NCBI GenBank assembly: GCA_947630355.1
Contig: CANRHJ010000081.1
Span: 1-8,521, forward strand
DNA length: 8,521 bases
Source of the DNA: Candidatus Gastranaerophilales bacterium
Lineage (GTDB): Bacteria; Cyanobacteriota; Vampirovibrionia; Gastranaerophilales; Gastranaerophilaceae
Direction: 5' to 3'
Shown here: positions 1 to 5,953 of the stretch, piece after piece
How the letters are laid out: the number at the start of each line of letters is the position of its first letter
Numbering within the stretch: the stretch's first letter is position 1
Notes under the pieces: model-generated
Told to the model about the DNA's origin: nothing
Databases searched by the model: none
The model's input: the letters and a program-made list of their open reading frames with translations, nothing else
Program-made: the position numbers and the translations under genes

Positions 1-1
1 T

Positions 2-292
2 AAACGTATGAAATTAAGCTACACGAGAGCTATGGTTACTGCAGCATTAAACGGTTCATTTGACAGTGTTGAATTCAAACATCATGACGTATTTAATGTT
101 GATTATCCGTCAAGCTGCCCCAATGTTCCTGATGAAATGCTTGATGCTCGCGGTATGTGGGCTGATAAAAATGCTTACGATGAAGCGGCTAATAAGTTAG
201 CTCAAATGTTTGAAGATAACTTCAAGGCTAAATATCCTAATATGCCGTCAGAAATTGTAAACGCAGGACCAAAACCAAAAGTAAGAGTATAA
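2..292 (+). CDS. pckA: Phosphoenolpyruvate carboxykinase (ATP), C-terminal part, cut by window start
   Basis: This is the last 96 codons of ATP-dependent PEP carboxykinase, which interconverts oxaloacetate + ATP and PEP + CO2 + ADP in the cytoplasm (gluconeogenesis, or anaplerosis in fermenters). The reading frame is open to the window edge. It begins KRMKLSYTRAM, matching the family's C-terminal 'GKR...TRA' segment. It continues with the conserved 'SCPNVPDEMLDARGMWADKN' region, equivalent to 'CPGVPSEVLNPRNTWADK', and then the helix LAQMFEDNF. The final AGPKPKV tail resembles the AGPKL end of the E. coli enzyme, so the C-terminus is intact. The ATG at position 8 is an internal methionine, not the start; the catalytic P-loop domain lies outside the window. 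An intrinsic terminator follows 15 bases after the stop. Identification is from remembered family sequence and is strong for a fragment. Confidence 0.93.
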   Translation, partial: KRMKLSYTRAMVTAALNGSFDSVEFKHHDVFNVDYPSSCPNVPDEMLDARGMWADKNAYDEAANKLAQMFEDNFKAKYPNMPSEIVNAGPKPKVRV

Positions 293-306
293 ATTAACCC
301 TAAACG

Positions 307-344
307 AATAAAGACTTTGATTAATTTCAAAGTCTTTATTTTTT
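307..344 (+). terminator. Rho-independent terminator after pckA
   Basis: A perfect 14-bp inverted repeat (307-320 paired with 327-340) encloses a 6-base loop, TTAATT, and runs into a T tract ending near 344. The lower stem is A/T-rich and the core is AAGACTTTGA / TCAAAGTCTT. It lies 15 bases past the pckA stop and ends that transcript before the radical SAM promoter. Confidence 0.9.
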
Positions 345-381
345 AGTATTATCTCCTAAAAAAGCCGGTTTTAAGTAATTG

Positions 382-410
382 TTGCGGAATTATTTAACAT
401 AAAGTATAAT
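382..410 (+). promoter_or_regulatory. Sigma70-type promoter for the radical SAM gene
   Basis: TTGCGG (382-387) and a perfect TATAAT (405-410) are separated by 17 bases, the optimal housekeeping-sigma spacing. It sits between the pckA terminator and the radical SAM start, giving a predicted leader of roughly 35 bases. The purine-rich AAGGAAAA at 431-438 is the likely ribosome-binding site, rather far (13 bases) from the ATG at 452. No operator repeat was seen. Confidence 0.65.
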
Positions 411-451
411 ATTTAAACTACCTAAAAATAAAGGAAAATCCCCATAATAAA

Positions 452-1459
452 ATGAAAGAACTTTTTTCAAAACCCGAATATTTAGATTGCCATTTTATGA
501 AGCATTCGCTGCATTTTTTTCATAACAGCATAAAAGCTTGTTGCACAAATGCATTAGGGCCATGCTTCTATCGCGCATATAAAGGTGGAGAAGTTGATTG
601 GAATCACGTTTATGAAATCAGAAAAAAATTTATTAAACGAATAAATTCATACTTTAATAAAAAAACCATACCCGGCTGTTGTAAAAGATGCAGTGAATTA
701 AATTCATACATTACAAATGAAAAAGTAAAAGAATTTCCAAACGTTGTTGACCGTTTGTATTTTCATAATAATATGTCTTGTAATGCTCATTGTGTATATT
801 GTTGTTATTGGTGGAGGAAACGAGGATATAATTATAAAGTTCTGCCCCTTGTAAAGTCACTGATTGATAATAAAATACTTTCTAAGAATACTTATGTTTA
901 TATGAGCGGCGGAGAAATTACAATTTACCCCGAGTTTGACGATTTGGTATATACTCTGTTGGATTATATTGTATCAAGAATTGAAATATTAACCTCCGGA
1001 ATTAAATATTGCAAATCAATAGAAGAAGCATTAAGAAGAAATCAATGCATGTTATTAATTTCACCCGATGCCGGCTGCAGGGAAACATATAAAAAAATTA
1101 AACAGGTTGATTGTTTTGATGATGTTATTAATAACATAAAAACTTATATCAGCCATGTAGATTCCGCAAAAGAAAATATTATTTTGAAATATATTATAGT
1201 GGACGATATAAATGACAATGAAAATGAAATGAAAAGTTTTTTGGATTTGGCATACGATATGGGGATAAAAAATGTACGTCTTGATATAGATTACGAAAAA
1301 TATAAATTTAATAAAGGAAATCAAGTTCCCGAAAGATATTTTGATTTAATAGAATTCTTTAATGAACACTCTGCAAAATCGGGACTAAATGTTTTACATT
1401 GTAATCAGGTAGATTTTATTCTGAATAACGCCGAAAGAAAATCAATAAAAACCAATTAA
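452..1459 (+). CDS. Radical SAM protein with N-terminal cysteine cluster
   Basis: This is a probable radical S-adenosylmethionine enzyme of unknown substrate. The signature CxxxCxxC that binds the catalytic [4Fe-4S] cluster is C110-C114-C117 (CNAHCVYC), followed at once by a fourth cysteine, C118. Further barrel hallmarks are GGE at 153-155 (SGGEITIYPEF), TSG at 181-183, SPDAG at 204-208 followed by ETYKKI, and a LKYIIVDDINDNE strand and loop at 245-257. About 100 residues precede the barrel and hold C13, C30, C31, C38, C76, C77 and C80. The texts 'SIKACC' and 'GCCKRC' resemble SPASM-like auxiliary-cluster ligands, but at the N-terminus; beyond the barrel only C317 remains. The gene has its own promoter and stands alone, with no precursor peptide or partner seen beside it. 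The downstream neighbour converges, and no clear terminator lies between them. The start at 452 keeps C13. The superfamily is sure; the function is unknown. Confidence 0.88.
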   Translation: MKELFSKPEYLDCHFMKHSLHFFHNSIKACCTNALGPCFYRAYKGGEVDWNHVYEIRKKFIKRINSYFNKKTIPGCCKRCSELNSYITNEKVKEFPNVVDRLYFHNNMSCNAHCVYCCYWWRKRGYNYKVLPLVKSLIDNKILSKNTYVYMSGGEITIYPEFDDLVYTLLDYIVSRIEILTSGIKYCKSIEEALRRNQCMLLISPDAGCRETYKKIKQVDCFDDVINNIKTYISHVDSAKENIILKYIIVDDINDNENEMKSFLDLAYDMGIKNVRLDIDYEKYKFNKGNQVPERYFDLIEFFNEHSAKSGLNVLHCNQVDFILNNAERKSIKTN

Positions 1460-1503
1460 CTTTTAGTTTATCCTTGTAAAATTTGCGGTTTCACTGCACG
1501 GGA

Positions 1504-2085
1504 TTATTTATTTTCAACAATATAAAGTAAATCGTTATAGACATCGACAGTTTGAAAACAAATCGGAAGCTTACGTTTTAACAGGCTTTTTATGGTAATT
1601 TTAAAGCTTTTTAGTAATGCGGCATCAAGACTGTTTGTTTTATTTAAAGTCTTTTCAATTTTTTCTCTAAACTTAACTTCGCGGGTTCTTTTTTCAATTT
1701 TATCAGCGATAAATATTATTTTTTCAAAATCACTCATTCCTTTTTTTCCGATGGTATGAAGTCTGATTGCGGAAAGGATTTCTTCATCTGTAACCCCCCA
1801 AGTTTGTTTTGCCATGACGGCACCAACCGGTGCGTGCCACGTTTTAGGACTTATCTTTTCACATTCTTCAAAACTGTCAATATATTTTTCCAATTCTTCG
1901 TTAGGTAAACACTTGGCACAGTCGTGCAGTAATCCTGCAATTTCAGCTTTTTCTTCGTCACAGCGGAACCTTTTAGCGAGTTCAACCGCCATTTCCATTG
2001 TACCTATTGAATGATTGTATCTTTCCTCATTCAAACATAATTTCAGTTTATTTTTTATTTCGTCAATGCTATATTTTGTATACAT
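1504..2085 (-). CDS. yqeK: HD-domain phosphohydrolase YqeK (symmetrical Ap4A hydrolase family)
   Basis: This is a cytoplasmic HD-domain protein of the YqeK family, whose characterised members cleave diadenosine tetraphosphate symmetrically to two ADP. The metal ligands expected for the fold are visible: H25 (RYNHSIG), H54-D55 (LLHDCAK), H84 (WHAPVGA), H110 (RLHTIG) and D128 (IADKIE). The segment GMSDFEKIIFIADKIE at 116-131 is typical; the family's usual EPxR after it is changed to EKRTR. The 193-residue length is normal. It is the last gene of the kinase-nadD-yqeK operon. Its ATG lies inside the nadD end (17-base overlap) with no clear Shine-Dalgarno, which suggests translation coupled to nadD. 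The nadD-yqeK order is the classic bacterial arrangement; the rsfS gene that often follows is absent here, and a convergent radical SAM gene lies beyond. Confidence 0.92.
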   Translation of the reverse strand: MYTKYSIDEIKNKLKLCLNEERYNHSIGTMEMAVELAKRFRCDEEKAEIAGLLHDCAKCLPNEELEKYIDSFEECEKISPKTWHAPVGAVMAKQTWGVTDEEILSAIRLHTIGKKGMSDFEKIIFIADKIEKRTREVKFREKIEKTLNKTNSLDAALLKSFKITIKSLLKRKLPICFQTVDVYNDLLYIVENK

Positions 2086-2668
2086 TATTTTTTCTGATAT
2101 ATTCTGCCGTTTCTAAAGGTACTATATCACAAATATTTATATTTTGTCTTACTTTTTCACGTATTTCACTTGCCGAAATATCTCTGAACGGCATAGGCAT
2201 AAGTGTATAATCAAAGCCCTTTTCTTTCAGCTTTTTAAAGGGAGTTTCATCAAAATTATTTTCTCTTTTAAACAGAATAAAATGTACGAGTTCTTTTAGT
2301 TTATCGGACTGATACCAAGACTCTATTTGAATAAAAGCATCAGTACCTATTATAAAATTGATTTTTTCTTTTGGTTTCACAATATCATAAATTTGCATAA
2401 CCGTATCATAAGAGTAAGAAGGTTTATTGCGGGTATATTCAATAGCAGAAACATCAAAATAGGGGTATTTTTTAACTGCTAATTCTACCATATTAAGTCT
2501 GTGCATAGCATTTTCAGCATCAAAATCTTTTAAATCTTTATGAGGCGGTCTAAATGCGGGAATAAATATTATTTTTTCAAAATTTAAAGTTTTATGAACA
2601 TACATAGCCGCATCGATATGCGCATTATGAATAGGGTTAAAGCTGCCGGGATAAATACATTCAGTCAT
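2069..2668 (-). CDS. nadD: Nicotinate-nucleotide adenylyltransferase NadD
   Basis: This enzyme transfers AMP from ATP to nicotinate mononucleotide, giving deamido-NAD in the cytoplasmic NAD biosynthesis pathway. The nucleotidylyltransferase signature GSFNPIHNAH is at 8-17. IPAFRPPHK follows at 36-44, then PSYSYDT at 83-89, IIGTDAF at 106-112 with W118 soon after, and the ISASEIR motif at 164-170 that completes the ATP site. The length of 199 residues is typical and the protein looks complete. The ATG overlaps the stop of the upstream kinase gene in a TAATG junction and has no strong Shine-Dalgarno, so translation is probably coupled. It overlaps yqeK by 17 bases downstream. No feature of the sequence suggests loss of function. 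Confidence 0.95.
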   Translation of the reverse strand: MTECIYPGSFNPIHNAHIDAAMYVHKTLNFEKIIFIPAFRPPHKDLKDFDAENAMHRLNMVELAVKKYPYFDVSAIEYTRNKPSYSYDTVMQIYDIVKPKEKINFIIGTDAFIQIESWYQSDKLKELVHFILFKRENNFDETPFKKLKEKGFDYTLMPMPFRDISASEIREKVRQNINICDIVPLETAEYIRKNNVYKI

Positions 2669-3546
2669 TATAATACTGCCTGTTTTGATATATAGAAACT
2701 TTCTATGATGTTAAGTATTCTATTTATAAAGATTTTATAACTGTTTCTGTCAGCTTCACCGGATAGAACAATATCAGCGGTGTCACGACAGGGACGTATA
2801 TATATATCAGCTTTTTCGGAAGCATTTTTATAGAGAGCATGCGCACCGTCACCAAGTCCGCGTTCTTGAGCGCGCTTATAAAATCTGCTTTTTTGAACCT
2901 GCGAATTTACATCCACATATATTTTAAAATCAAATACATCTCTTATTTCTTCCGTTAAAGTAAATAATCCTTCGGAAATAATCACCCTTGAAGGTATTGC
3001 GGGAGTATGATTATCCCACCTGATTGTTGTACCTGACATATCATACTTTGGCAGCATTACGGGTTTTCCCGAGATTAACTCTTTTATATGCTTATACATT
3101 AAGTTAAGTTCCAAAGCTTCAGGTATATCAAAATCATAACTTTTAGCGAATTCCGACATTCCGCCCGCTTTTTTTACGGCTTCTGATCTGTCATAGTAAT
3201 AATCGTCAGAATTAACTCTGGTTATCAATTGTCCGAGCTTATTATTACGGGCAAATTCTTCTATAGTATCAATTATATCATATGTAATAGTTGATTTTCC
3301 GCTTGCGGTTTCACCGGCGATACCGATTGATGCGGGTCTGTTAACCTGACATGTTATAAATTGCGCCAATCGTCTTACTGCCGACATCTTATATTCCAAT
3401 AATACCGATTTTTGCTTCTTTTCTTCTTCTTCAAATATTCTGTATAATTCAAACTCTGTTTTAGTTATTAAATCAATGGGGGAAGATATATACTTATTTT
3501 CTGTTTGATTATTTATTTCATTATCTCGGCTCAGGGTTTTTATCAC
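2668..3546 (-). CDS. Uridine kinase-like P-loop kinase (UK/PRK family)
   Basis: This is a P-loop kinase of the uridine kinase/phosphoribulokinase family. Visible motifs are a Walker A GETASGKS at 78-85; the substrate-side SDDYYYDR at 113-120; YDFDIPEAL at 137-145, the usual 'YDFDxPxA'; PKYDM at 166-170; an EG pair at 192-193 after a hydrophobic strand (VIISEG); and a lid-like RFYKRAQERG at 221-230 where many uridine kinases have RRxxRD. A charged N-terminal extension of about 65 residues precedes the kinase core and makes the protein (292 aa) longer than ordinary uridine kinase (about 210). Translation starts at GTG, with AGAGGA at 3560-3555 spaced 8 bases away; the next methionine, M54, lacks such a site. 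It is the first gene of an operon with nadD and yqeK. The true substrate is uncertain: uridine, or a pyridine riboside given the neighbours. Confidence 0.8.
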   Translation of the reverse strand: MIKTLSRDNEINNQTENKYISSPIDLITKTEFELYRIFEEEEKKQKSVLLEYKMSAVRRLAQFITCQVNRPASIGIAGETASGKSTITYDIIDTIEEFARNNKLGQLITRVNSDDYYYDRSEAVKKAGGMSEFAKSYDFDIPEALELNLMYKHIKELISGKPVMLPKYDMSGTTIRWDNHTPAIPSRVIISEGLFTLTEEIRDVFDFKIYVDVNSQVQKSRFYKRAQERGLGDGAHALYKNASEKADIYIRPCRDTADIVLSGEADRNSYKIFINRILNIIESFYISKQAVL

Positions 3547-3654
3547 TATTCTATTCCTCTTCTAACTTATTCATGAATATATCAAAACTAATGTTAAAAC
3601 AAAATATTTTTACTTAATTTGTAAAGATTATTCACTCAAAATTTACAAAAATAT

Positions 3655-3759
3655 TTAATCCCGCATTGTCTGTAAGAGGGAGCTAATTGTCGTTTCCTGT
3701 GGTGTCAGAGTATGCTTTTTAAGGAATACAAGTTTCCGGAGTTCATCAATTGCTTGCAT
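3655..3759 (-). CDS. Possible small ORF or gene remnant, 34 aa
   Basis: A minus-strand reading frame from an ATG encodes MQAIDELRKLVFLKK, continuing HTLTPQETTISSLLQTMRD, then TAA. It is open further upstream to a TTG at 3789, which adds NGEFKRLQN and would give 44 residues. The composition is protein-like: a charged helix, a TPQE turn, then a second amphipathic helix, while the other frames here read as cysteine-rich or broken text. No Shine-Dalgarno precedes either start. It lies upstream of the kinase operon on the same strand, about 110 bases away. It may be a real small protein, or the tail of a decayed gene. I recognise no family. Confidence 0.3.
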   Translation of the reverse strand: MQAIDELRKLVFLKKHTLTPQETTISSLLQTMRD

Positions 3760-3797
3760 ATTTTGCAACCGTTTAAATTCACCGTTCAAAAATTAAT

Positions 3798-3826
3798 TTG
3801 ACTTAATTAACCAATATAATTATCAT
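3798..3826 (+). promoter_or_regulatory. Promoter for the 88-aa small protein gene
   Basis: TTGACT (3798-3803) and TATCAT (3821-3826), each 5 of 6 to consensus, are separated by 17 bases. A perfect TATAAT also occurs at 3815-3820, but only 11 bases after TTGACT, so it is either a decoy or an alternative -10 with a poor -35. GGAGAA at 3841-3846 then serves as ribosome-binding site for the ATG at 3854. Confidence 0.55.
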
Positions 3827-3853
3827 GTATATAAATGAGCGGAGAACATTAAT

Positions 3854-4120
3854 ATGAGATTGGCAGATAAACTCAAACTTTTTGAAAGACAATTGGTTTT
3901 CTTAAAATGGGGCAATTCCGAAGGTTACGGAAGAATTAATTATGTCGGTTTTGATTTTATTGAATTTGAAATTTTTGATACCGATGAACTTGAATATACT
4001 GATAAATTATTGATTAATGTACAATTAATACTTGAAGTTGTAATAAAAGGCTCCGATATTGCAAGAATTCTTGCAGAATATTCCGCTTCTTTACCCGAGC
4101 ATAACAAGGATAATGTTTAA
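3854..4120 (+). CDS. Small Sm/SH3-like hypothetical protein, 88 aa
   Basis: This is a small cytoplasmic protein with no signal peptide or membrane segment, and I cannot name its family. After a short helix (ADKLKLFERQ) it shows an alternating strand pattern: LVFLKWG, then GYGRINYVGFDFIEFEIFD, then the INVQLILEVVI strand. The 'G-x-I-x-x-V-G-x-D-F-I' turn followed by a terminal I/V-rich strand recalls small five-stranded Sm-like or SH3-like barrels. A C-terminal helix, SDIARILAEYSASL, ends in a charged tail. That fold is an inference from pattern only. The start is supported by GGAGAA nine bases upstream and by a promoter at 3798-3826. It is monocistronic, and its stop overlaps by 4 bases the stop of the convergent kinase-like gene. 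As a possible RNA- or protein-binding barrel it might be regulatory, but nothing here proves that. Confidence 0.75.
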   Translation: MRLADKLKLFERQLVFLKWGNSEGYGRINYVGFDFIEFEIFDTDELEYTDKLLINVQLILEVVIKGSDIARILAEYSASLPEHNKDNV

Positions 4121-5115
4121 CCGGTTATTCCCATTTGTTCAAATTTTACCCAAATTGTATTAAAGTCTGTTGTTTGGCAGAAACAATAACAAGGCAGACT
4201 TGTAAGGAATTTCATAAATTCGTATGATATTTCGTCCATTTTAAATTTTACGTTCTGTTTTTGCATAGCTTTGGTAAATTTGTCTATAATTTGCATTGTA
4301 TTAAACGTTACTTCATTTTTCTTCTCGTCGCTGACAGGATTTGAGTCATAAGCGGAAGTATATGTTTCAAAATACCCTATGTTTGTTAAAGCATATAATA
4401 AATTTCCGTAGTTCGGTTTCATTTTAAGTTTGTCCAAATCAATGAGATTTATACTTTTATTTTTTTCATCAATCAGTAAATTGTTTGAATTTAAATGATC
4501 AAAATGATAACCTGCCTTATAAACCTTTTGGAAATCCGATATAAGCTTTTCATAGGCTTCCAAAGGCAAACTAGCAGTTTGAGCTATTGTTTTGGCATAA
4601 TATTCTTTATTTTCCATTGAATTATATTCTTCTTTATTACGTACGGCTTGAATTGGAGGTATTCCCAGTGATATACCTTTAGCAAATTGTCTTAATTCAA
4701 CGGTAACAGAATGATTATCCTCCGTAATAAATTTTAATTCACCGACTTTTTGACCGACATTTACGTCTAAATCTTTAGCTTCACTGCTTTCCTTATATCT
4801 TGCAGTCATAAAATCCATACTTTTATTCAGATTATCGGTCGGGACTCTGAATACATAACCTTCAACATTAGGGATTTTATATACACTATGAGTAAAACCG
4901 CTGCCTATTTTATTATTTTTATCTGCCGTTGCGCTTTGGTATAACTTAAGCATTTCTTTCGGATTAAGTTTTAATTTTTCTATATCAATGTTATCGGAAC
5001 TTTCCTGTACACCTGTTTTTATAAATGTATCTTGATTTTGGGCTTTAAATGACGTGGTTTTTAAATTAAATATATTTGTTTTACCATAAAACGGTGTTAT
5101 ACTTAAAACTTTCAT
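4117..5115 (-). CDS. Protein kinase-like fold protein with N-terminal SFKAQ motif
   Basis: This is probably a phosphotransferase of the protein kinase-like superfamily (which includes aminoglycoside/choline kinases and eukaryote-like kinases). A glycine-rich loop, GSGFTHSVYKI, lies at 71-81 and is followed by a strand, YVFRV, at 87-91. There R90 sits where kinases usually place the ATP lysine; K80 could substitute. The catalytic loop HFDHLNSNNLLID spans 204-216, with D206 as the likely base and N211 at the canonical +5 position. INLIDLD at 222-228 gives D226 as the DFG-type magnesium aspartate. The spacing fits an active enzyme. About 65 residues precede the kinase core and include TSFKAQNQ (21-28) in a region otherwise of low complexity. 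There is no signal peptide. The ATG has a good AGAAGGA six bases upstream. The gene is separated from the SH3-like gene by 135 bases containing a G+C-rich patch. The substrate is unknown. Confidence 0.72.
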   Translation of the reverse strand: MKVLSITPFYGKTNIFNLKTTSFKAQNQDTFIKTGVQESSDNIDIEKLKLNPKEMLKLYQSATADKNNKIGSGFTHSVYKIPNVEGYVFRVPTDNLNKSMDFMTARYKESSEAKDLDVNVGQKVGELKFITEDNHSVTVELRQFAKGISLGIPPIQAVRNKEEYNSMENKEYYAKTIAQTASLPLEAYEKLISDFQKVYKAGYHFDHLNSNNLLIDEKNKSINLIDLDKLKMKPNYGNLLYALTNIGYFETYTSAYDSNPVSDEKKNEVTFNTMQIIDKFTKAMQKQNVKFKMDEISYEFMKFLTSLPCYCFCQTTDFNTIWVKFEQMGITG

Positions 5116-5139
5116 AGGTTTTCCTTCTTATAAATTCAC

Positions 5140-5177
5140 TGCCGGCACTTTCTCATCCGCAAGCCTGCAGCGCCGGC
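5140..5177. repeat. G+C-rich patch with inverted GCCGGC repeats
   Basis: Two copies of the self-complementary GCCGGC (5141-5146 and 5172-5177; the first extends to the perfect 8-bp palindrome TGCCGGCA at 5140-5147) flank a 25-base interior. Positions 5141-5177 are 26 of 37 G+C in an otherwise A+T-rich gap. In RNA read leftward the ends could pair as a 6-bp G-C stem in the leader of the kinase-like gene. It has no T tract, so it is not a normal terminator. Its role is unknown; a dispersed intergenic repeat is possible. Confidence 0.4.
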
Positions 5178-5250
5178 TATATTCCGTTTAAACAATATAA
5201 ATATTTTATTTTGATATAACGTTAATTGTTATTTTACATAACTTTACATA

Positions 5251-5919
5251 CTATGGCTGTTCTTTAAAATTAGGGAAAATATTTAAAGTACCGTCATCAT
5301 TTCTCCAATTAAACCATCCGACTTTTGCGTGTTTTGACATATCATTTACGGAGACGAGCATCCAATTTCCTCTTATTACCGTAAACGAAACATATTTGGG
5401 ATATCCGATTTCCGCTATTTTTTGAGAATTCAAATCTTCTTTGGAATATAAAACTTTTTCTTCGTTTGGCAAATCGTTAAATAATTTCAATCCGTACAGT
5501 TTTCCGTACTTATAAAATAAACGTTTATAAGTGTAAAAATCAGTTTTATTATCGTTATACACCCAGCCCGTTTCACCGGTTTCCTGATTTAAGCAAACGC
5601 AATACCAATCATTACCGGGATTTAAATCGACGGTCAATAAAGCGACATCATTAACGGGAACATAAGCCACATAAGACACCTTGCGCATGTCTATCGAATT
5701 CACTATCGCTGTTTTTTTTATATTTTCATAATTTACTTCTCTTAGAATTTCGGAATCTTTATAAGGATATTTGTATACGGTATAATTTTTAGGCATGTTT
5801 AACACACCTATTCCGTAATGTTTTATATTTTTTGAGCTCAACGGAATTATATCCGCCTTAACCGGTGCATAAAATAATGTGAATATAAAAACTATAATCA
5901 ATAAAATTATTTTCTTCAT
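5251..5919 (-). CDS. Exported protein with two bacterial SH3-like domains
   Basis: This is a secreted or periplasmic protein of about 222 residues. It opens with a clear Sec signal peptide: MKKIILLIIVFIFTLFYA, then PVKA before D, cleaved probably after that alanine. There is no lipobox cysteine. Two SH3b-like units follow. The first runs about residues 43-123 and ends in WYCVCLNQETGETGWVY, the 'W-Y-x-V...GWV' edge typical of SH3b domains. The second runs about 153-216, with NWMLVSVND and then VGWFNW. Such domains usually bind cell-wall peptides or other envelope ligands; no catalytic domain is present. Positions are numbered from ATG 5919. An in-frame GTG at 5925 is the alternative start, adding two residues. 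Neither has a Shine-Dalgarno, but the TATAAT just upstream places the predicted transcript start at the ATG, hence the choice. It follows thrS by about 34 bases and may also be read from that transcript. The exact role is unknown. Confidence 0.78.
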   Translation of the reverse strand: MKKIILLIIVFIFTLFYAPVKADIIPLSSKNIKHYGIGVLNMPKNYTVYKYPYKDSEILREVNYENIKKTAIVNSIDMRKVSYVAYVPVNDVALLTVDLNPGNDWYCVCLNQETGETGWVYNDNKTDFYTYKRLFYKYGKLYGLKLFNDLPNEEKVLYSKEDLNSQKIAEIGYPKYVSFTVIRGNWMLVSVNDMSKHAKVGWFNWRNDDGTLNIFPNFKEQP

Positions 5920-5925
5920 ATTCAC

Positions 5926-5953
5926 ATTATATCAAAGCATTAAATATTGTCTA
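5926..5953 (-). promoter_or_regulatory. Promoter for the SH3-like gene, likely leaderless
   Basis: On the minus strand TAGACA (5953-5948; 5 of 6 to TTGACA) and a perfect TATAAT (5931-5926) are 16 bases apart. The -35 box begins directly after the thrS stop codon. The hexamer ends six bases before ATG 5919 (GTGAAT between), so the expected transcription start coincides with the A of the ATG. No ribosome-binding site is present, consistent with a leaderless mRNA. Confidence 0.5.

Larger units (their letters stand above)
3547..3853. other. Intergenic stretch between divergent genes
   Basis: This is 307 bases between the kinase-nadD-yqeK operon and the small forward gene. Roughly 3570-3655 is very A+T-rich and must hold the operon promoter, but I found no convincing -35/-10 pair. 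From about 3660 to 3780 the base composition rises to 40% G+C (48 of 120 counted) and contains the possible small minus-strand ORF. The forward promoter at 3798-3826 completes the stretch. No riboswitch, tRNA or terminator hairpin was recognised. Confidence 0.6.

Noticed and set aside
1061..1324. 87-residue minus-strand open frame inside the radical SAM gene
   Set aside because: Phe/Ile-rich text opposite a gene with clear conserved motifs; a shadow of A+T-rich coding sequence.
1460..1503. Bidirectional terminator between the radical SAM gene and yqeK
   Set aside because: Only a 4-bp stem around AACTTTTAGTT and a weak 6-bp pairing could be drawn, neither followed by a proper T tract.
1814..2210. 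Two plus-strand open frames opposite yqeK and nadD
   Set aside because: Both lie wholly opposite well-identified genes, have no ribosome-binding site and read as low-information text.
3815..3820. Perfect TATAAT as the main -10 box of the 88-aa gene
   Set aside because: It is only 11 bases from TTGACT, and the hexamer at the right distance upstream is poor; TATCAT at 3821-3826 fits the 17-base spacing better.
3547..3853. Riboswitch or structured small RNA in the long gap
   Set aside because: I compared it by eye with known cores (c-di-GMP, preQ1, SRP RNA) and saw no matching conserved sequence or strong stems.
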